From: Izhakiella capsodis
Lineage (GTDB): Bacteria > Pseudomonadota > Gammaproteobacteria > Enterobacterales > Enterobacteriaceae
Assembly (NCBI RefSeq): GCF_900115045.1
Contig: NZ_FOVC01000003.1
Span: 248,001 to 312,000, forward strand
Direction: 5' to 3'
Length of the DNA stretch: 64,000 nt
Shown: piece by piece, positions 1 to 9,053 of the stretch
Layout of the letters: each line of letters starts with the position of its first letter
How positions within the stretch are numbered: the first letter of the stretch is position 1
Translations under genes and position numbers: made by a program
Notes under the pieces: generated by a model
Told to the model about the DNA's origin: nothing
What the model saw: only the letters and a program-made list of their open reading frames with translations
The model's database searches: none

Positions 1-375
1 TGAGAATTGATATAACGGGGGCATATCAACCGAGAAAAGCACAAGCTGCCTTTGTGATACGTCGCAGACCAACCAGTTAACCCGGATTAGTTTGCCCGTT
101 CGCTTCAACAGCGGATCAACCAGAGACCGTTAACAGATACAAAGGCCAAAGGTGCGTTTGAGATGAAGAAACAGAGCATCTCTAAGCTGTTGTCTGCGCT
201 TTTCGGGCGACTCAAACATTGTACTGATACCCTGTTCGCAGGCATTCCGGAAGCAGAGATCTGTCTCTGTTAATTCAGTCTTGCAGGCTTACCAGCACCT
301 GAATGGCCTTCTGGCACGCCGGGTGCGTCCTGTTTCATGTCTGATGGCAGGGTTAAGACGTTGCCAGATGAGAGA
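1..375. other. No supported gene left of ssb
   Basis: I see no recognisable gene here. A short plus-strand frame of 37 codons begins at the ATG at 163 but resembles nothing I know and has no good ribosome binding site. The stretch is the downstream flank of ssb. Confidence 0.4.
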
Positions 376-411
376 ATAACGTTAAACCCCGGAGCGCGGC
401 TTAACGTTAAA
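376..411 (-). terminator. Probable terminator of ssb
   Basis: Two inverted arms (TTAACGTTA type, 377-385 and 401-409) enclose a GC-rich centre, just downstream of the ssb stop on the minus strand. The T-tract after the stem is weak, so termination is inferred. Confidence 0.4.
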
Positions 412-436
412 GAAGTTGTTAGCGATCTGTCATGTT

Positions 437-970
437 TCAGAATGGGATATCGTCGTCAAAATCCATCGGTGGTTCGTTGTTAGACGGTGCGCTATTTTGC
501 TGGGGCTGAGGCTGCCCGCCACCGCTGAACTGATTTCCACCCTGCGGCTGCTGCGGCTGGCCCCAACCGTTATTATTGTTACCTGATGAAGCACTACCGC
601 CCATCGGTGCGCCGCCGCCCTGGCGTCCACCCAGCATCTGCATAGTGCCGCCAACGTTCACCACGATTTCGGTGGTATAGCGATCCTGGCCGCCCTGATC
701 CTGCCATTTACGCGTACGCAACTGGCCTTCGATGTACACCTGAGAGCCTTTGCGCAGATACTCACCTGCAACTTCAGCGACCTTGCCAAACAGCACCACG
801 CGATGCCATTCAGTAATCTCTTTTTGTTCACCGGTTTGCTTGTCACGCCAGCTCTCCGAAGTCGCTACCGTGATATTGGCAACAGCGCCACCGCTCGGCA
901 TATAGCGTACTTCTGGATCCTGACCAAGATTCCCCACCAGAATGACTTTGTTTATGCCTCTGCTGGCCAT
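437..970 (-). CDS. ssb: Single-stranded DNA-binding protein SSB
   Basis: Essential homotetrameric protein that coats single-stranded DNA in replication, recombination and repair. The protein is 177 residues, against 178 in E. coli. It has an N-terminal OB fold (about residues 1-115, beginning MASRGINKVILVGNLG), a Gly/Gln/Pro/Asn-rich linker, and the acidic tip MDFDDDIPF that docks partner proteins. I chose the start at 970 because MASRGINK is the conserved N terminus and a GGGAGA ribosome binding site lies just upstream; the frame stays open for 21 more codons with no homology. It is divergent from uvrA with a LexA box between them, as in E. coli. Confidence 0.98.
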   Translation of the reverse strand: MASRGINKVILVGNLGQDPEVRYMPSGGAVANITVATSESWRDKQTGEQKEITEWHRVVLFGKVAEVAGEYLRKGSQVYIEGQLRTRKWQDQGGQDRYTTEIVVNVGGTMQMLGGRQGGGAPMGGSASSGNNNNGWGQPQQPQGGNQFSGGGQPQPQQNSAPSNNEPPMDFDDDIPF

Positions 971-1124
971 GTTTATTTCTCCCGATGAAATTAAATCAAC
1001 TCTATACTTAGAAAGTCTATCATTACATTGCAAATATGCATACGGAGTTAACGACTTGCTTTAGTGTTATACGGCCCATATTCCAAAACGCCTCGTTGAA
1101 CAAAACGTTGGCTATCATTGGCTG

Positions 1125-1144
1125 CACTGTATATCCAGCCAGTT
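1125..1144. promoter_or_regulatory. LexA (SOS) box between ssb and uvrA
   Basis: The core CTG-N10-CAG lies at 1127-1142 (CTGTATAT then CCAGCCAG), matching the LexA consensus well on the left arm. A -10-like CATAAT follows at 1155-1160 towards uvrA. E. coli has a shared SOS box in this same divergent region, so LexA control of uvrA and probably of ssb is inferred. Confidence 0.8.
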
Positions 1145-1222
1145 ATTTTTATGCCATAATAATCTGTTTCTTTCTGGCCGTGCCGGGGGCATGGCGGCAT
1201 CTGTGTTAACCGGGAAAAGTGA

Positions 1223-4054
1223 ATGGATAAGATAGAAGTTCGTGGTGCCCGCACCCATAACCTAAAGAATATCAACCTGACCATCCCGCGGGATAAACTC
1301 ATTGTCGTGACCGGCCTTTCCGGTTCAGGCAAATCTTCGCTGGCGTTTGATACGCTGTATGCCGAAGGTCAGCGCCGCTATGTCGAATCGCTATCCGCCT
1401 ATGCGCGTCAGTTTCTTTCATTGATGGAAAAACCCGATGTTGATCATATCGAAGGACTGTCGCCAGCAATTTCAATTGAACAAAAATCGACATCTCATAA
1501 CCCGCGTTCAACGGTCGGTACCATCACCGAAATTCATGACTATCTGCGCCTGTTGTTTGCCCGCGTCGGCGAACCACGCTGCCCCGATCACGATGTGCCT
1601 CTGACTGCACAAACCGTCAGTCAGATGGTGGACAATGTGCTTTCTCAGCCAGAGGACACCCGCCTGATGCTGCTGGCACCCGTGGTCCGAGACCGTAAAG
1701 GCGAGCACACTAAAACGCTGGAAAACCTCGCAACTCAGGGTTATATCCGCGCTCGTATCGATGGTGAAGTTTGTGATCTTTCCGATCCGCCCAAGCTGGA
1801 GCTACAAAAAAAACACACTATTGAGGTCGTGGTCGACCGTTTTAAAGTCCGTGCCGATCTGGCTCAGCGGCTGGCGGAATCGTTTGAGACCACGCTGGAG
1901 CTTTCCGGCGGAACTGCCATAGTCGCCGATATGGATAACCCTAAGGCTGAAGAGCTACTGTTCTCGGCCAACTTCGCCTGCCCGGTTTGTGGTTACAGCA
2001 TGAACGAGCTGGAGCCGCGCCTGTTCTCATTTAACAATCCGGCGGGTGCCTGTCCTACCTGCGACGGCCTCGGCGTACAGCAATATTTTGATCCGGAGCG
2101 CGTCATACAAAACCAAGAGCTATCTCTGGCTGGTGGTGCCATTCGCGGCTGGGATCGCCGTAACTTCTACTATTTTCAGATGCTGCGCTCGCTGGCGGAT
2201 CACTATCATTTTGACGTTGACGCGCCGTTTGAATCGCTGAAAGAAAACGTTAAAAAAGTGATTCTTTACGGCTCTGGTAAAGAGTCTATCGAGTTTAAGT
2301 ACATTAACGATCGTGGCGACAGTTCCGTGCGCCGTCACGCTTTTGAAGGCGTGCTGCACAACATGGAGCGCCGGTACAAAGAAACCGAATCTAATGCGGT
2401 ACGTGAAGAGTTAGCGAAATTTATTAGCAACCGCTCCTGTACCAGCTGTCACGGAACGCGTTTACGGCGCGAAGCGCGCCACGTTTTCGTGGAAAATACC
2501 ACGCTGCCGACCATCTCAGATATGAGTATCGGTCATGCGATGACGTTTTTTCAAAACATTAAACTCAACGGGCAACGTGCAAAAATTGCTGAAAAAGTGC
2601 TTAAAGAAATCGGCGACCGGCTGCGCTTTCTGGTCAATGTTGGCCTGAACTATCTGTCGATGTCGCGCTCGGCGGAAACCCTCTCCGGCGGAGAGGCACA
2701 GCGTATCCGCCTTGCCAGCCAGATTGGCGCAGGTCTGGTGGGCGTAATGTACGTACTGGATGAACCCTCAATAGGGCTGCATCAGCGCGACAACGAGCGT
2801 CTGCTCGAGACCCTAATCCACCTGCGCAACCTTGGTAATACCGTGATCGTCGTTGAGCACGATGAAGATGCCATTCGCGCGGCAGACCATGTTATCGACA
2901 TTGGCCCCGGAGCCGGCGTTCACGGCGGAGAAATCGTCGCGGAAGGCACCGTAGACGAAATCATGGCGGTTGAAAACTCACTGACCGGCCTGTATCTGAG
3001 CGGCAAGCGTGCAATTGAAGTGCCAAATGAACGGATTAAAGCCGATGCGTCTAAGGTGCTAAAGCTGGTGGGAGCCAGCGGCAACAATCTTAAAGACGTA
3101 ACGCTGACGCTGCCGGTGGGCCTGTTCACTTGCATCACAGGGGTTTCAGGTTCCGGCAAATCAACGCTGATTAACGATACCCTGTTCCCGGTGGCACAAC
3201 GCGTGCTTAACGGCGCAACCGTGGCTGAGTCAGCGCCTTATCGTGCAGTGAGCGGCCTCGATCACTTCGATAAGGTGATCGACATTGATCAAAGTCCAAT
3301 TGGCCGAACTCCGCGCTCTAACCCGGCAACCTACACCGGGATTTTCACACCGGTGCGCGAGCTGTTTTCCGGCGTGCCGGAGTCGCGCTCACGCGGTTAT
3401 ACCCCCGGACGCTTTAGCTTTAACGTCCGAGGCGGCCGCTGTGAAGCCTGCCAGGGCGATGGGGTGATCAAGGTGGAAATGCACTTTCTACCGGATATCT
3501 ACGTTCCCTGCGATCACTGTAAAGGCAAGCGCTATAACCGCGAAACACTAGAAATCAAATACAAAGGTAAAAGCATTCACGAGGTGCTGGAAATGACCAT
3601 CGAAGAAGCCCGTGAATTCTTTGATGCTGTCCCTGCGTTGGCGCGTAAGCTGCAGACGCTGATCGACGTTGGTCTGTCTTATATCCGCCTGGGGCAGTCA
3701 GCAACTACCCTTTCCGGTGGAGAAGCGCAGCGCGTTAAGCTGGCACGCGAATTATCGAAACGCGGTACCGGTCAGACGCTCTATATTCTTGATGAGCCCA
3801 CAACTGGTTTGCACTTTGCCGATATTCAGCAGCTGCTGGCCGTACTGCACCAGCTACGCGATCAGGGGAATACCATCGTGGTGATTGAGCACAACCTCGA
3901 CGTGATTAAAACCGCTGACTGGATTGTTGATCTCGGCCCGGAAGGCGGCAGTGGCGGCGGTGAAATACTGATTTCAGGTACGCCCGAAACGGTAGCCGAT
4001 TGCGAAAAATCGCATACCGCGCGTTTTCTGAAACCGATGCTCCAACCGCGTTGA
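1223..4054 (+). CDS. uvrA: Excinuclease ABC subunit A
   Basis: Damage-recognition ATPase of nucleotide excision repair; it dimerises, loads UvrB on lesions and leaves. The protein is 943 residues, against 940 in E. coli, and is near-identical over long stretches. It has two ABC ATPase modules: Walker A GLSGSGKSS at residues 31-39 and GVSGSGKST in the C-terminal half, and signature motifs LSGGEAQRIRLA and LSGGEAQRVKLA. Two zinc-binding cysteine sets are visible (CPVC/CPTC and CEAC/CDHC). It is the first gene right of the LexA box and appears intact. Confidence 0.99.
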   Translation: MDKIEVRGARTHNLKNINLTIPRDKLIVVTGLSGSGKSSLAFDTLYAEGQRRYVESLSAYARQFLSLMEKPDVDHIEGLSPAISIEQKSTSHNPRSTVGTITEIHDYLRLLFARVGEPRCPDHDVPLTAQTVSQMVDNVLSQPEDTRLMLLAPVVRDRKGEHTKTLENLATQGYIRARIDGEVCDLSDPPKLELQKKHTIEVVVDRFKVRADLAQRLAESFETTLELSGGTAIVADMDNPKAEELLFSANFACPVCGYSMNELEPRLFSFNNPAGACPTCDGLGVQQYFDPERVIQNQELSLAGGAIRGWDRRNFYYFQMLRSLADHYHFDVDAPFESLKENVKKVILYGSGKESIEFKYINDRGDSSVRRHAFEGVLHNMERRYKETESNAVREELAKFISNRSCTSCHGTRLRREARHVFVENTTLPTISDMSIGHAMTFFQNIKLNGQRAKIAEKVLKEIGDRLRFLVNVGLNYLSMSRSAETLSGGEAQRIRLASQIGAGLVGVMYVLDEPSIGLHQRDNERLLETLIHLRNLGNTVIVVEHDEDAIRAADHVIDIGPGAGVHGGEIVAEGTVDEIMAVENSLTGLYLSGKRAIEVPNERIKADASKVLKLVGASGNNLKDVTLTLPVGLFTCITGVSGSGKSTLINDTLFPVAQRVLNGATVAESAPYRAVSGLDHFDKVIDIDQSPIGRTPRSNPATYTGIFTPVRELFSGVPESRSRGYTPGRFSFNVRGGRCEACQGDGVIKVEMHFLPDIYVPCDHCKGKRYNRETLEIKYKGKSIHEVLEMTIEEAREFFDAVPALARKLQTLIDVGLSYIRLGQSATTLSGGEAQRVKLARELSKRGTGQTLYILDEPTTGLHFADIQQLLAVLHQLRDQGNTIVVIEHNLDVIKTADWIVDLGPEGGSGGGEILISGTPETVADCEKSHTARFLKPMLQPR

Positions 4055-4059
4055 GATCC

Positions 4060-4105
4060 AACGGCGGGCGGTCATAACAATGCCGCCCCGCCGTTAAGAG
4101 TTTTG
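4060..4105 (+). terminator. Terminator after uvrA
   Basis: Stem AACGGCGGGCGG (4060-4071) pairs with CCGCCCCGCCGTT (4083-4095) with a one-base bulge, followed by a short T-rich tail. It starts five bases past the uvrA stop. Confidence 0.7.
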
Positions 4106-4389
4106 TACAAACGTGTTATTTTGCCATGATGTAATCACATGATAAAAAATCTTTTTTTACTCCACCTTATTGGAACCCGCTAAATTCTTGCAGAATCAGG
4201 CAAGATTTAAACAGCTTCTGGTATACCCCCTTCGCGCTCTGACGACTATGCTTACTGTTCTTCGATGGGGTCTGCGTTTTCAGGTGCGCTTTGCTCCGCT
4301 TCCCATCACGCTCGCCGCCAGTGATCCAAGGTCTTTGGCTGGTGGGATATATCTCAACGTCACTTCTTAACGTTTAATCTGGAGAAATC
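4106..4389. other. Intergenic uvrA-adh, no gene
   Basis: AT-rich spacer, presumably holding the promoter of the downstream dehydrogenase. A 66-codon open frame at 4170-4370 lacks homology and a ribosome binding site, so I leave it out. Confidence 0.4.
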
Positions 4390-5451
4390 ATGAAGATAAC
4401 CCATGCTTATGCCGCTCAGGACGCAAAAGCAAAACTGGCTCCTTTTGCGTTTCAGCCGCGTGAACTACGTGCGAAGGATGTGCTGATCGAAATTTTGTTT
4501 TGCGGCGTCTGCCATTCCGATCTACACCAGGCAAGAAACGAATGGCATAACACTGTTTTTCCGGTGGTTCCAGGCCATGAAATCGTCGGGCGCGTTACAG
4601 CCGTTGGCTCACAGGCTGGCAAATATAAGAAAGGCGATATCGTTGGCGTCGGCTGCCTGGTTGACTCCTGCCGTAGCTGCCCCAGCTGCCAGGAAGGGCT
4701 GGAGCAATACTGTGAGAACGGCTTCGTCGGCACTTATAACGGCACTGACCGCTTCGATGGCAGCAACACTTATGGCGGCTATTCCAGCCAGATCGTAGTC
4801 CATGAGGACTTCGTGCTGCGCGTACCGGAAAATCTCGAGCTGGCAGGCGTTGCTCCGCTGCTTTGCGCCGGGATCACCACCTACTCGCCGTTACGCCACT
4901 GGAAAGTTGGCCCAGGGCATAAAGTCGGTATCGTTGGCCTGGGTGGACTTGGCCACATGGGCGTTAAGCTGGCACATGCAATGGGTGCTAAAGTCGTGCT
5001 GTTCACCACCTCAACGTCAAAAGTAGAAGATGGTAAGCGTCTTGGTGCAGACGAAGTGGTTATTTCTAAAGATGCCGATCAGATGGCGCAGCACACCAAC
5101 AGCTTTGATTTTATCCTTAACACGGTCGCCGCCCAGCACGATCTGGACCAGTTCATCACCCTGCTGAAGCGCGACGGCACCATGACGCTGGTCGGCGTAC
5201 CTGAACATAGTCACCCGTCACCGGCAGTGTCCAATTTGATCTTTAAGCGTCGTTCAATCGCCGGTTCGTTGATCGGTGGTATTGCCGAGACTCAGGAAAT
5301 GCTCGATTTTTGTGGTAAGCATGGCCTCACCTCAGACATCGAGCTGATCGACATGGACTACATCAATGACGCCTACGAGCGTATGCTGAAAAGCGACGTG
5401 AAATATCGCTTTGTTATTGATATCAAATCGATGCGTGATCAGAAAGCTTGA
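4390..5451 (+). CDS. Zinc-dependent NADP-type alcohol dehydrogenase (YahK/CAD-like)
   Basis: Medium-chain dehydrogenase that interconverts aldehydes and alcohols in the cytoplasm; the closest family I recognise is E. coli YahK, a broad NADPH-dependent aldehyde reductase related to cinnamyl alcohol dehydrogenases. It is 353 residues long. Catalytic zinc ligands are C41, H63-E64 and C159; structural zinc ligands are C94, C97, C100 and C108; the nucleotide-binding GLGGLGHMG motif is near residue 183. The start is supported by GGAG upstream. It stands alone between two hairpins, so it is probably monocistronic. The physiological substrate cannot be read from sequence. Confidence 0.9.
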   Translation: MKITHAYAAQDAKAKLAPFAFQPRELRAKDVLIEILFCGVCHSDLHQARNEWHNTVFPVVPGHEIVGRVTAVGSQAGKYKKGDIVGVGCLVDSCRSCPSCQEGLEQYCENGFVGTYNGTDRFDGSNTYGGYSSQIVVHEDFVLRVPENLELAGVAPLLCAGITTYSPLRHWKVGPGHKVGIVGLGGLGHMGVKLAHAMGAKVVLFTTSTSKVEDGKRLGADEVVISKDADQMAQHTNSFDFILNTVAAQHDLDQFITLLKRDGTMTLVGVPEHSHPSPAVSNLIFKRRSIAGSLIGGIAETQEMLDFCGKHGLTSDIELIDMDYINDAYERMLKSDVKYRFVIDIKSMRDQKA

Positions 5452-5456
5452 TAACC

Positions 5457-5486
5457 GGTGGACCGGTAACCCGGTCCACCTTATCT
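5457..5486 (+). terminator. Terminator after alcohol dehydrogenase
   Basis: Perfect 10-bp stem GGTGGACCGG (5457-5466) and CCGGTCCACC (5471-5480) with a TAAC loop, six bases past the stop. Only TTATCT follows, so the T-tract is poor. Confidence 0.6.
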
Positions 5487-7033
5487 ACAGGGCACGAGGA
5501 TAATTAACTCCCTAAAGCCGCATTTTACCGCAACATGCTGAAAAAATAACTTTTCCCTCCCATGCAGCTGCAGAGTACCGCTATTTAGTCCGGTACCAAC
5601 ACGCCGCTGGATGCACCATTATTTCGAACGACCTGAAGGTGTTTACCCATCTCTCGTGTGACAGTCAGATCGCCACTGGCACGAATCACTCTGCGGACTA
5701 TCTGACCGACTATCAGCATTCTCAATATTATGCGCCCGAACGGCACAGGATAGTTGGCAAAAGAATCGGTGCGGACTGAAGCCTGGGCGAGCTGACGCAG
5801 GATACTTCTGTGAAAGCCATACTGACCTGTGATAGTGTCCTGGATTATGGCTTTATGCTCATACACGCCATATCCACCACTCAGGGCTTTCTTGCCGCAC
5901 TGCCAGACAGTAACAACGCTATTACTCATCTGTCGGTTTATGAAGTATGGCTACCATTCCCCCTGTCGGCGGAGATGTATGCAGGTTTGCGATGATCACA
6001 CAGAGCGCCTGGCTGTCGAAAGCGAGTCAGGCGCAGAAAAACTTTGTCTCTCAGTATGCTAATGCCTATTCTCTTTACCGTTTAATCGGCACTCATTACC
6101 AACACTGCCGAACTGATAAACGTGCCTTTGCTGACTTCAGCCCCTGGTATTTTCACCCGCAAGAAATTTAGTCGAGTGGCGCCTAATCCGTTTAGCTGCT
6201 GCGTGTGAATGCTATCGCCAGGCTTGATTTGATGATTTTCTTAATATATTTCAATGCCAGGATACTGATTAAGGGTCATTATCGCCGCATTGGAGAAAGG
6301 CTAAACATCAGCAGATAACGTGATGTTGACAGGCATACAGATCGGGGTTTACAGAAATAATGAACACTGCCCTGACGCTGATAGCGACTTTGCGTTGCCG
6401 GCACGTACAGACGTCATGCGGGAATTTGCCCGAAGTCATTATCAATATTTTTGCCCTCGTTAATAGCGCGAGTTCAGGAAGTAAAAATGGAATCATTGCC
6501 AGCAATGATCACCCACGTAAAATCACGTGGTTTGTCAGGCGCTGATCCTCCCAGGTAATGCGCATATTTATGACGCCGGATAGTAGTAGCTCTCACTACG
6601 GGATATTCGCGTCAGAGAGCCAGAGGTTGCGGATACCTTATAAAAATCTCTCAACGGTAAATTATTCCAGTTGGTATCGCCGCCTCTCGCCTCTGGGCAG
6701 ATAAAATATTTGGGTATAGGGTATGGTATTGAACACTCCCCGCATAAGAGCCCCAACGATCGGGCTGCAAATAGCCACCTTCCCTGGTGAAAACGTGAAG
6801 GCACTATGTAGCGGTGTCGATCCCCCGAAATATTGAAACGGTTCGTCACCATGCATCCATAAACTCGAAATTGCTTTTCTATACCCTCTCACCGACGCGA
6901 AGCACTCACCATTCGCTACCATCGCCTCGAAGCTTTAGGTTTCAAAGATTGCGTTATGTGTCGCCTGAAAATGACGTGCACATGTATCGCGTTTGAAGCA
7001 AAACCGATTAACCTGATAACACCCTAAACAGCA
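5487..7033. other. 1.5 kb with no recognised intact gene, possibly decayed coding DNA
   Basis: I recognise no intact gene. Two places look like former coding DNA. On the plus strand about 5570-6171, two adjacent frames have protein-like composition, but they are broken by a TGA near 5777 and a frame change near 5990. On the minus strand, frames 6662-6922 and 6568-6852 seem to continue each other across a shift near 6660. Neither matches a family I can name. In E. coli this interval between uvrA and yjbQ lacks fimbrial genes, so the region may be debris from the insertion that brought fim. Confidence 0.3.
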
Positions 7034-7975
7034 CTACTCGTAAACGAACGTCACTCCAATGATAGACTGGACATTACCTGCTACAACCTGCCCCGTGGTT
7101 CGCGCGTAGGAAGCCGTCAGGCCCAAGCTGACAGGACTAGTACCGACCGTACCGAGAGACACATTTTTATTGGCTGCTAGTACACCATTTCGGGAAGACA
7201 ACTGTACACCAATGCCGGTAGCTGGATTGGATGATGACGTATTGGTAAATATGGTGCTGGCCGTATCAGCCGTTGTGCCGGTCAGATAATAAGCCAGCTG
7301 TTGGTGTTGTCCGCAATGGACAGTCAGCGGTACAGTAGCCGTGCCGGGGTAATCAGGTAGAGTCACTGTCACGTTGCGCGATGACACGTCGCAGCCACCA
7401 GTGGGAACAACGACAGAGTTAAGGGCATATATATACCATACATACGTATTAAAATCACCATAGTTGTTCGTTTGAGACATATTCAATTTTGCAATCAAAC
7501 TTCCTCCCTGTATAGCAACACCGCTTCCTGCATTTCCAAGAGCAGTTAGGTATAGCTTAGTTGGCCATGGAGTAAGGGTACGAGATCTGTATGTTAACTT
7601 TATTGTCTCGCTAGTAGTAGGAAATGGGTACGTTCTATCAGAGTAGGCGATACTTCCTTTAAAGTTCTCTAATGCACCACCATAAGCAGAGCCACTCATT
7701 AAAGATACATAATCGATATATGTATCTGGATAATCATTGCGGCAGGAAATTTGAGTAGATAAATCAACCACAAGGTTTTGTCCTACGCCAACTGAAGGGG
7801 CTAGAGTTACATACACATCGGCGCTACCTCCACCAATTGGAATTTCAGCCCCAGCAGCAGTCCGACATGCAAAAGCATCAGCGCCGGATGAGTAGGCCAT
7901 CAGGCATACAGAAGCCACGAGGGCAGCAACTTCTTTTTTCTTCAATACTTTCTTTAGTTTTGAAACCAGTGTCAT
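7034..7975 (-). CDS. fimH: Type 1 fimbrial tip adhesin FimH
   Basis: Two-domain mannose-specific tip adhesin of type 1 fimbriae. It is 313 residues from the start I prefer. A signal peptide ends before FACRTAAG, giving mature Phe1. The lectin domain keeps the mannose-pocket residues known in E. coli FimH (N46, D47, D54, and a Q-T-N motif followed by a D equivalent to D140). Residue 52, a hydrophobic gate in E. coli, is Tyr here. The pilin domain carries the PTGGCDVS linker and ends IIGVTFVYE. I chose the ATG at 7975 because GAGGAG lies seven bases upstream; the frame extends 13 codons further. Last gene of the operon, 16 bp after fimG. Confidence 0.95.
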   Translation of the reverse strand: MTLVSKLKKVLKKKEVAALVASVCLMAYSSGADAFACRTAAGAEIPIGGGSADVYVTLAPSVGVGQNLVVDLSTQISCRNDYPDTYIDYVSLMSGSAYGGALENFKGSIAYSDRTYPFPTTSETIKLTYRSRTLTPWPTKLYLTALGNAGSGVAIQGGSLIAKLNMSQTNNYGDFNTYVWYIYALNSVVVPTGGCDVSSRNVTVTLPDYPGTATVPLTVHCGQHQQLAYYLTGTTADTASTIFTNTSSSNPATGIGVQLSSRNGVLAANKNVSLGTVGTSPVSLGLTASYARTTGQVVAGNVQSIIGVTFVYE

Positions 7976-7991
7976 GACGTGACTCCTCAAT

Positions 7992-8495
7992 TTAGGCGTA
8001 GGTGTACGTGACATTAATCACGGCCTGAATACTGCCTTGTTTCGGGTTACCTTTTACTGATAACACACGAACCTGTAATGGCAGACTCGCTGACTGTGTG
8101 GAATCATCAACCTGAACCGCCTTGGTTTTTCCGTTGTTCAGGTTATTGCCACTGGTGTCCTGCAGTTCCAGTTGAAGATTGGTTGCCCCACCTTGGTTTT
8201 TGTAATATCCCGTGTTGTCCGTTGTCCCCGTGAACTTGGCCGTGACTCGCGAGGTACCTATTGGACAATTGGTCAAATTCAGCGTTACCGGATGCCAGGC
8301 AGAGCCCGAACCGGGCTGTGTAAAATTGAAAGAAAAAAGGTCACCCAAGTTCACCGTTACCGATGGCGTGGATACGGTGCAGGGCTTTGCCACTACGCGT
8401 CCGTTGACCGTAATGGTCACGTCAGCTGCATGCACGGCGAATGTTGTAGTAAAGAGCAACGCCCCTGCCAGCATAATGTTCTTCATAATGATCAT
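7992..8495 (-). CDS. fimG: Type 1 fimbrial minor tip subunit FimG
   Basis: Tip fibrillum adaptor that links FimH to FimF by donor-strand exchange. It has 167 residues, a signal peptide cut near VHA/ADVTITVNG, a pilin disulphide pair C39-C77, and the C-terminal beta zipper IQAVINVTYTYA region. It is very close to E. coli FimG over the mature part. The start at 8495 is supported by AAGGAAG embedded at the fimF stop. Gene order F-G-H with gaps of 12 and 16 bp implies translational coupling. Confidence 0.95.
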   Translation of the reverse strand: MIIMKNIMLAGALLFTTTFAVHAADVTITVNGRVVAKPCTVSTPSVTVNLGDLFSFNFTQPGSGSAWHPVTLNLTNCPIGTSRVTAKFTGTTDNTGYYKNQGGATNLQLELQDTSGNNLNNGKTKAVQVDDSTQSASLPLQVRVLSVKGNPKQGSIQAVINVTYTYA

Positions 8496-8507
8496 CTTCA
8501 GACTTCC

Positions 8508-9032
8508 TTACTGAAACTCTAAGGTGAAATTGGCCGTCGCTGTCACTGTTCCTGCCATCACGGGAGCGCGCGTTGCCATTAAGCGGGCATAAAAGCCCAG
8601 CGTATTGGGCTGGCCCGCCGTCAGCGTCATCCACTTCAGGGAATCCTGAGCCGCATTTAATGGAATCGGAGTCTGGTCACGATCCAGTATTTGCACCCCA
8701 ATACCGCTTGCGGCGTTTGTTCCAGCATCAATCTTTAACAGGGTAGTGTTGTCGCTGTCAGAGGTTCCGACATACCCCACGCGAACTGCCGTCACGGAAC
8801 TGCCGCACTTGTCGAAGACAATCTTGAAAGGTATGGATGGTGTGACGGTCCCAACCCGGTTGAATTGCTTGGCCGCAGTGCTCAGCAAATCCACCGTAAA
8901 ATCCTGCGAGTCAACAGATACCGAGCAGGCATTGTCTTTTAAATAACCTGTGATGGTGATAGTACTGTCAGCCGCATGGACATATCCGGCAGCAAACGGC
9001 AATAAACACAGGATTAGAAAATATTTTTTCAT
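8508..9032 (-). CDS. fimF: Type 1 fimbrial minor subunit FimF
   Basis: Minor pilin joining the FimA rod to the FimG-FimH tip. It is 174 residues with a signal peptide (MKKYFLILCLLP... cut near VHA/ADSTITITG), disulphide pair C36-C76, and the C-terminal TATANFTLEFQ beta strand. The mature N terminus ADSTITI matches E. coli FimF. It lies 21 bp after the usher gene and 12 bp before fimG in one transcription unit. Confidence 0.95.
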   Translation of the reverse strand: MKKYFLILCLLPFAAGYVHAADSTITITGYLKDNACSVSVDSQDFTVDLLSTAAKQFNRVGTVTPSIPFKIVFDKCGSSVTAVRVGYVGTSDSDNTTLLKIDAGTNAASGIGVQILDRDQTPIPLNAAQDSLKWMTLTAGQPNTLGFYARLMATRAPVMAGTVTATANFTLEFQ

Positions 9033-9053
9033 TGCGTTTTCATCTCTTACTCA

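Noticed and set aside
5585..5929. 114-codon minus-strand frame as a real gene
   Set aside because: Start lacks a ribosome binding site, and the opposite strand shows an equally protein-like but broken frame; neither is recognisable.
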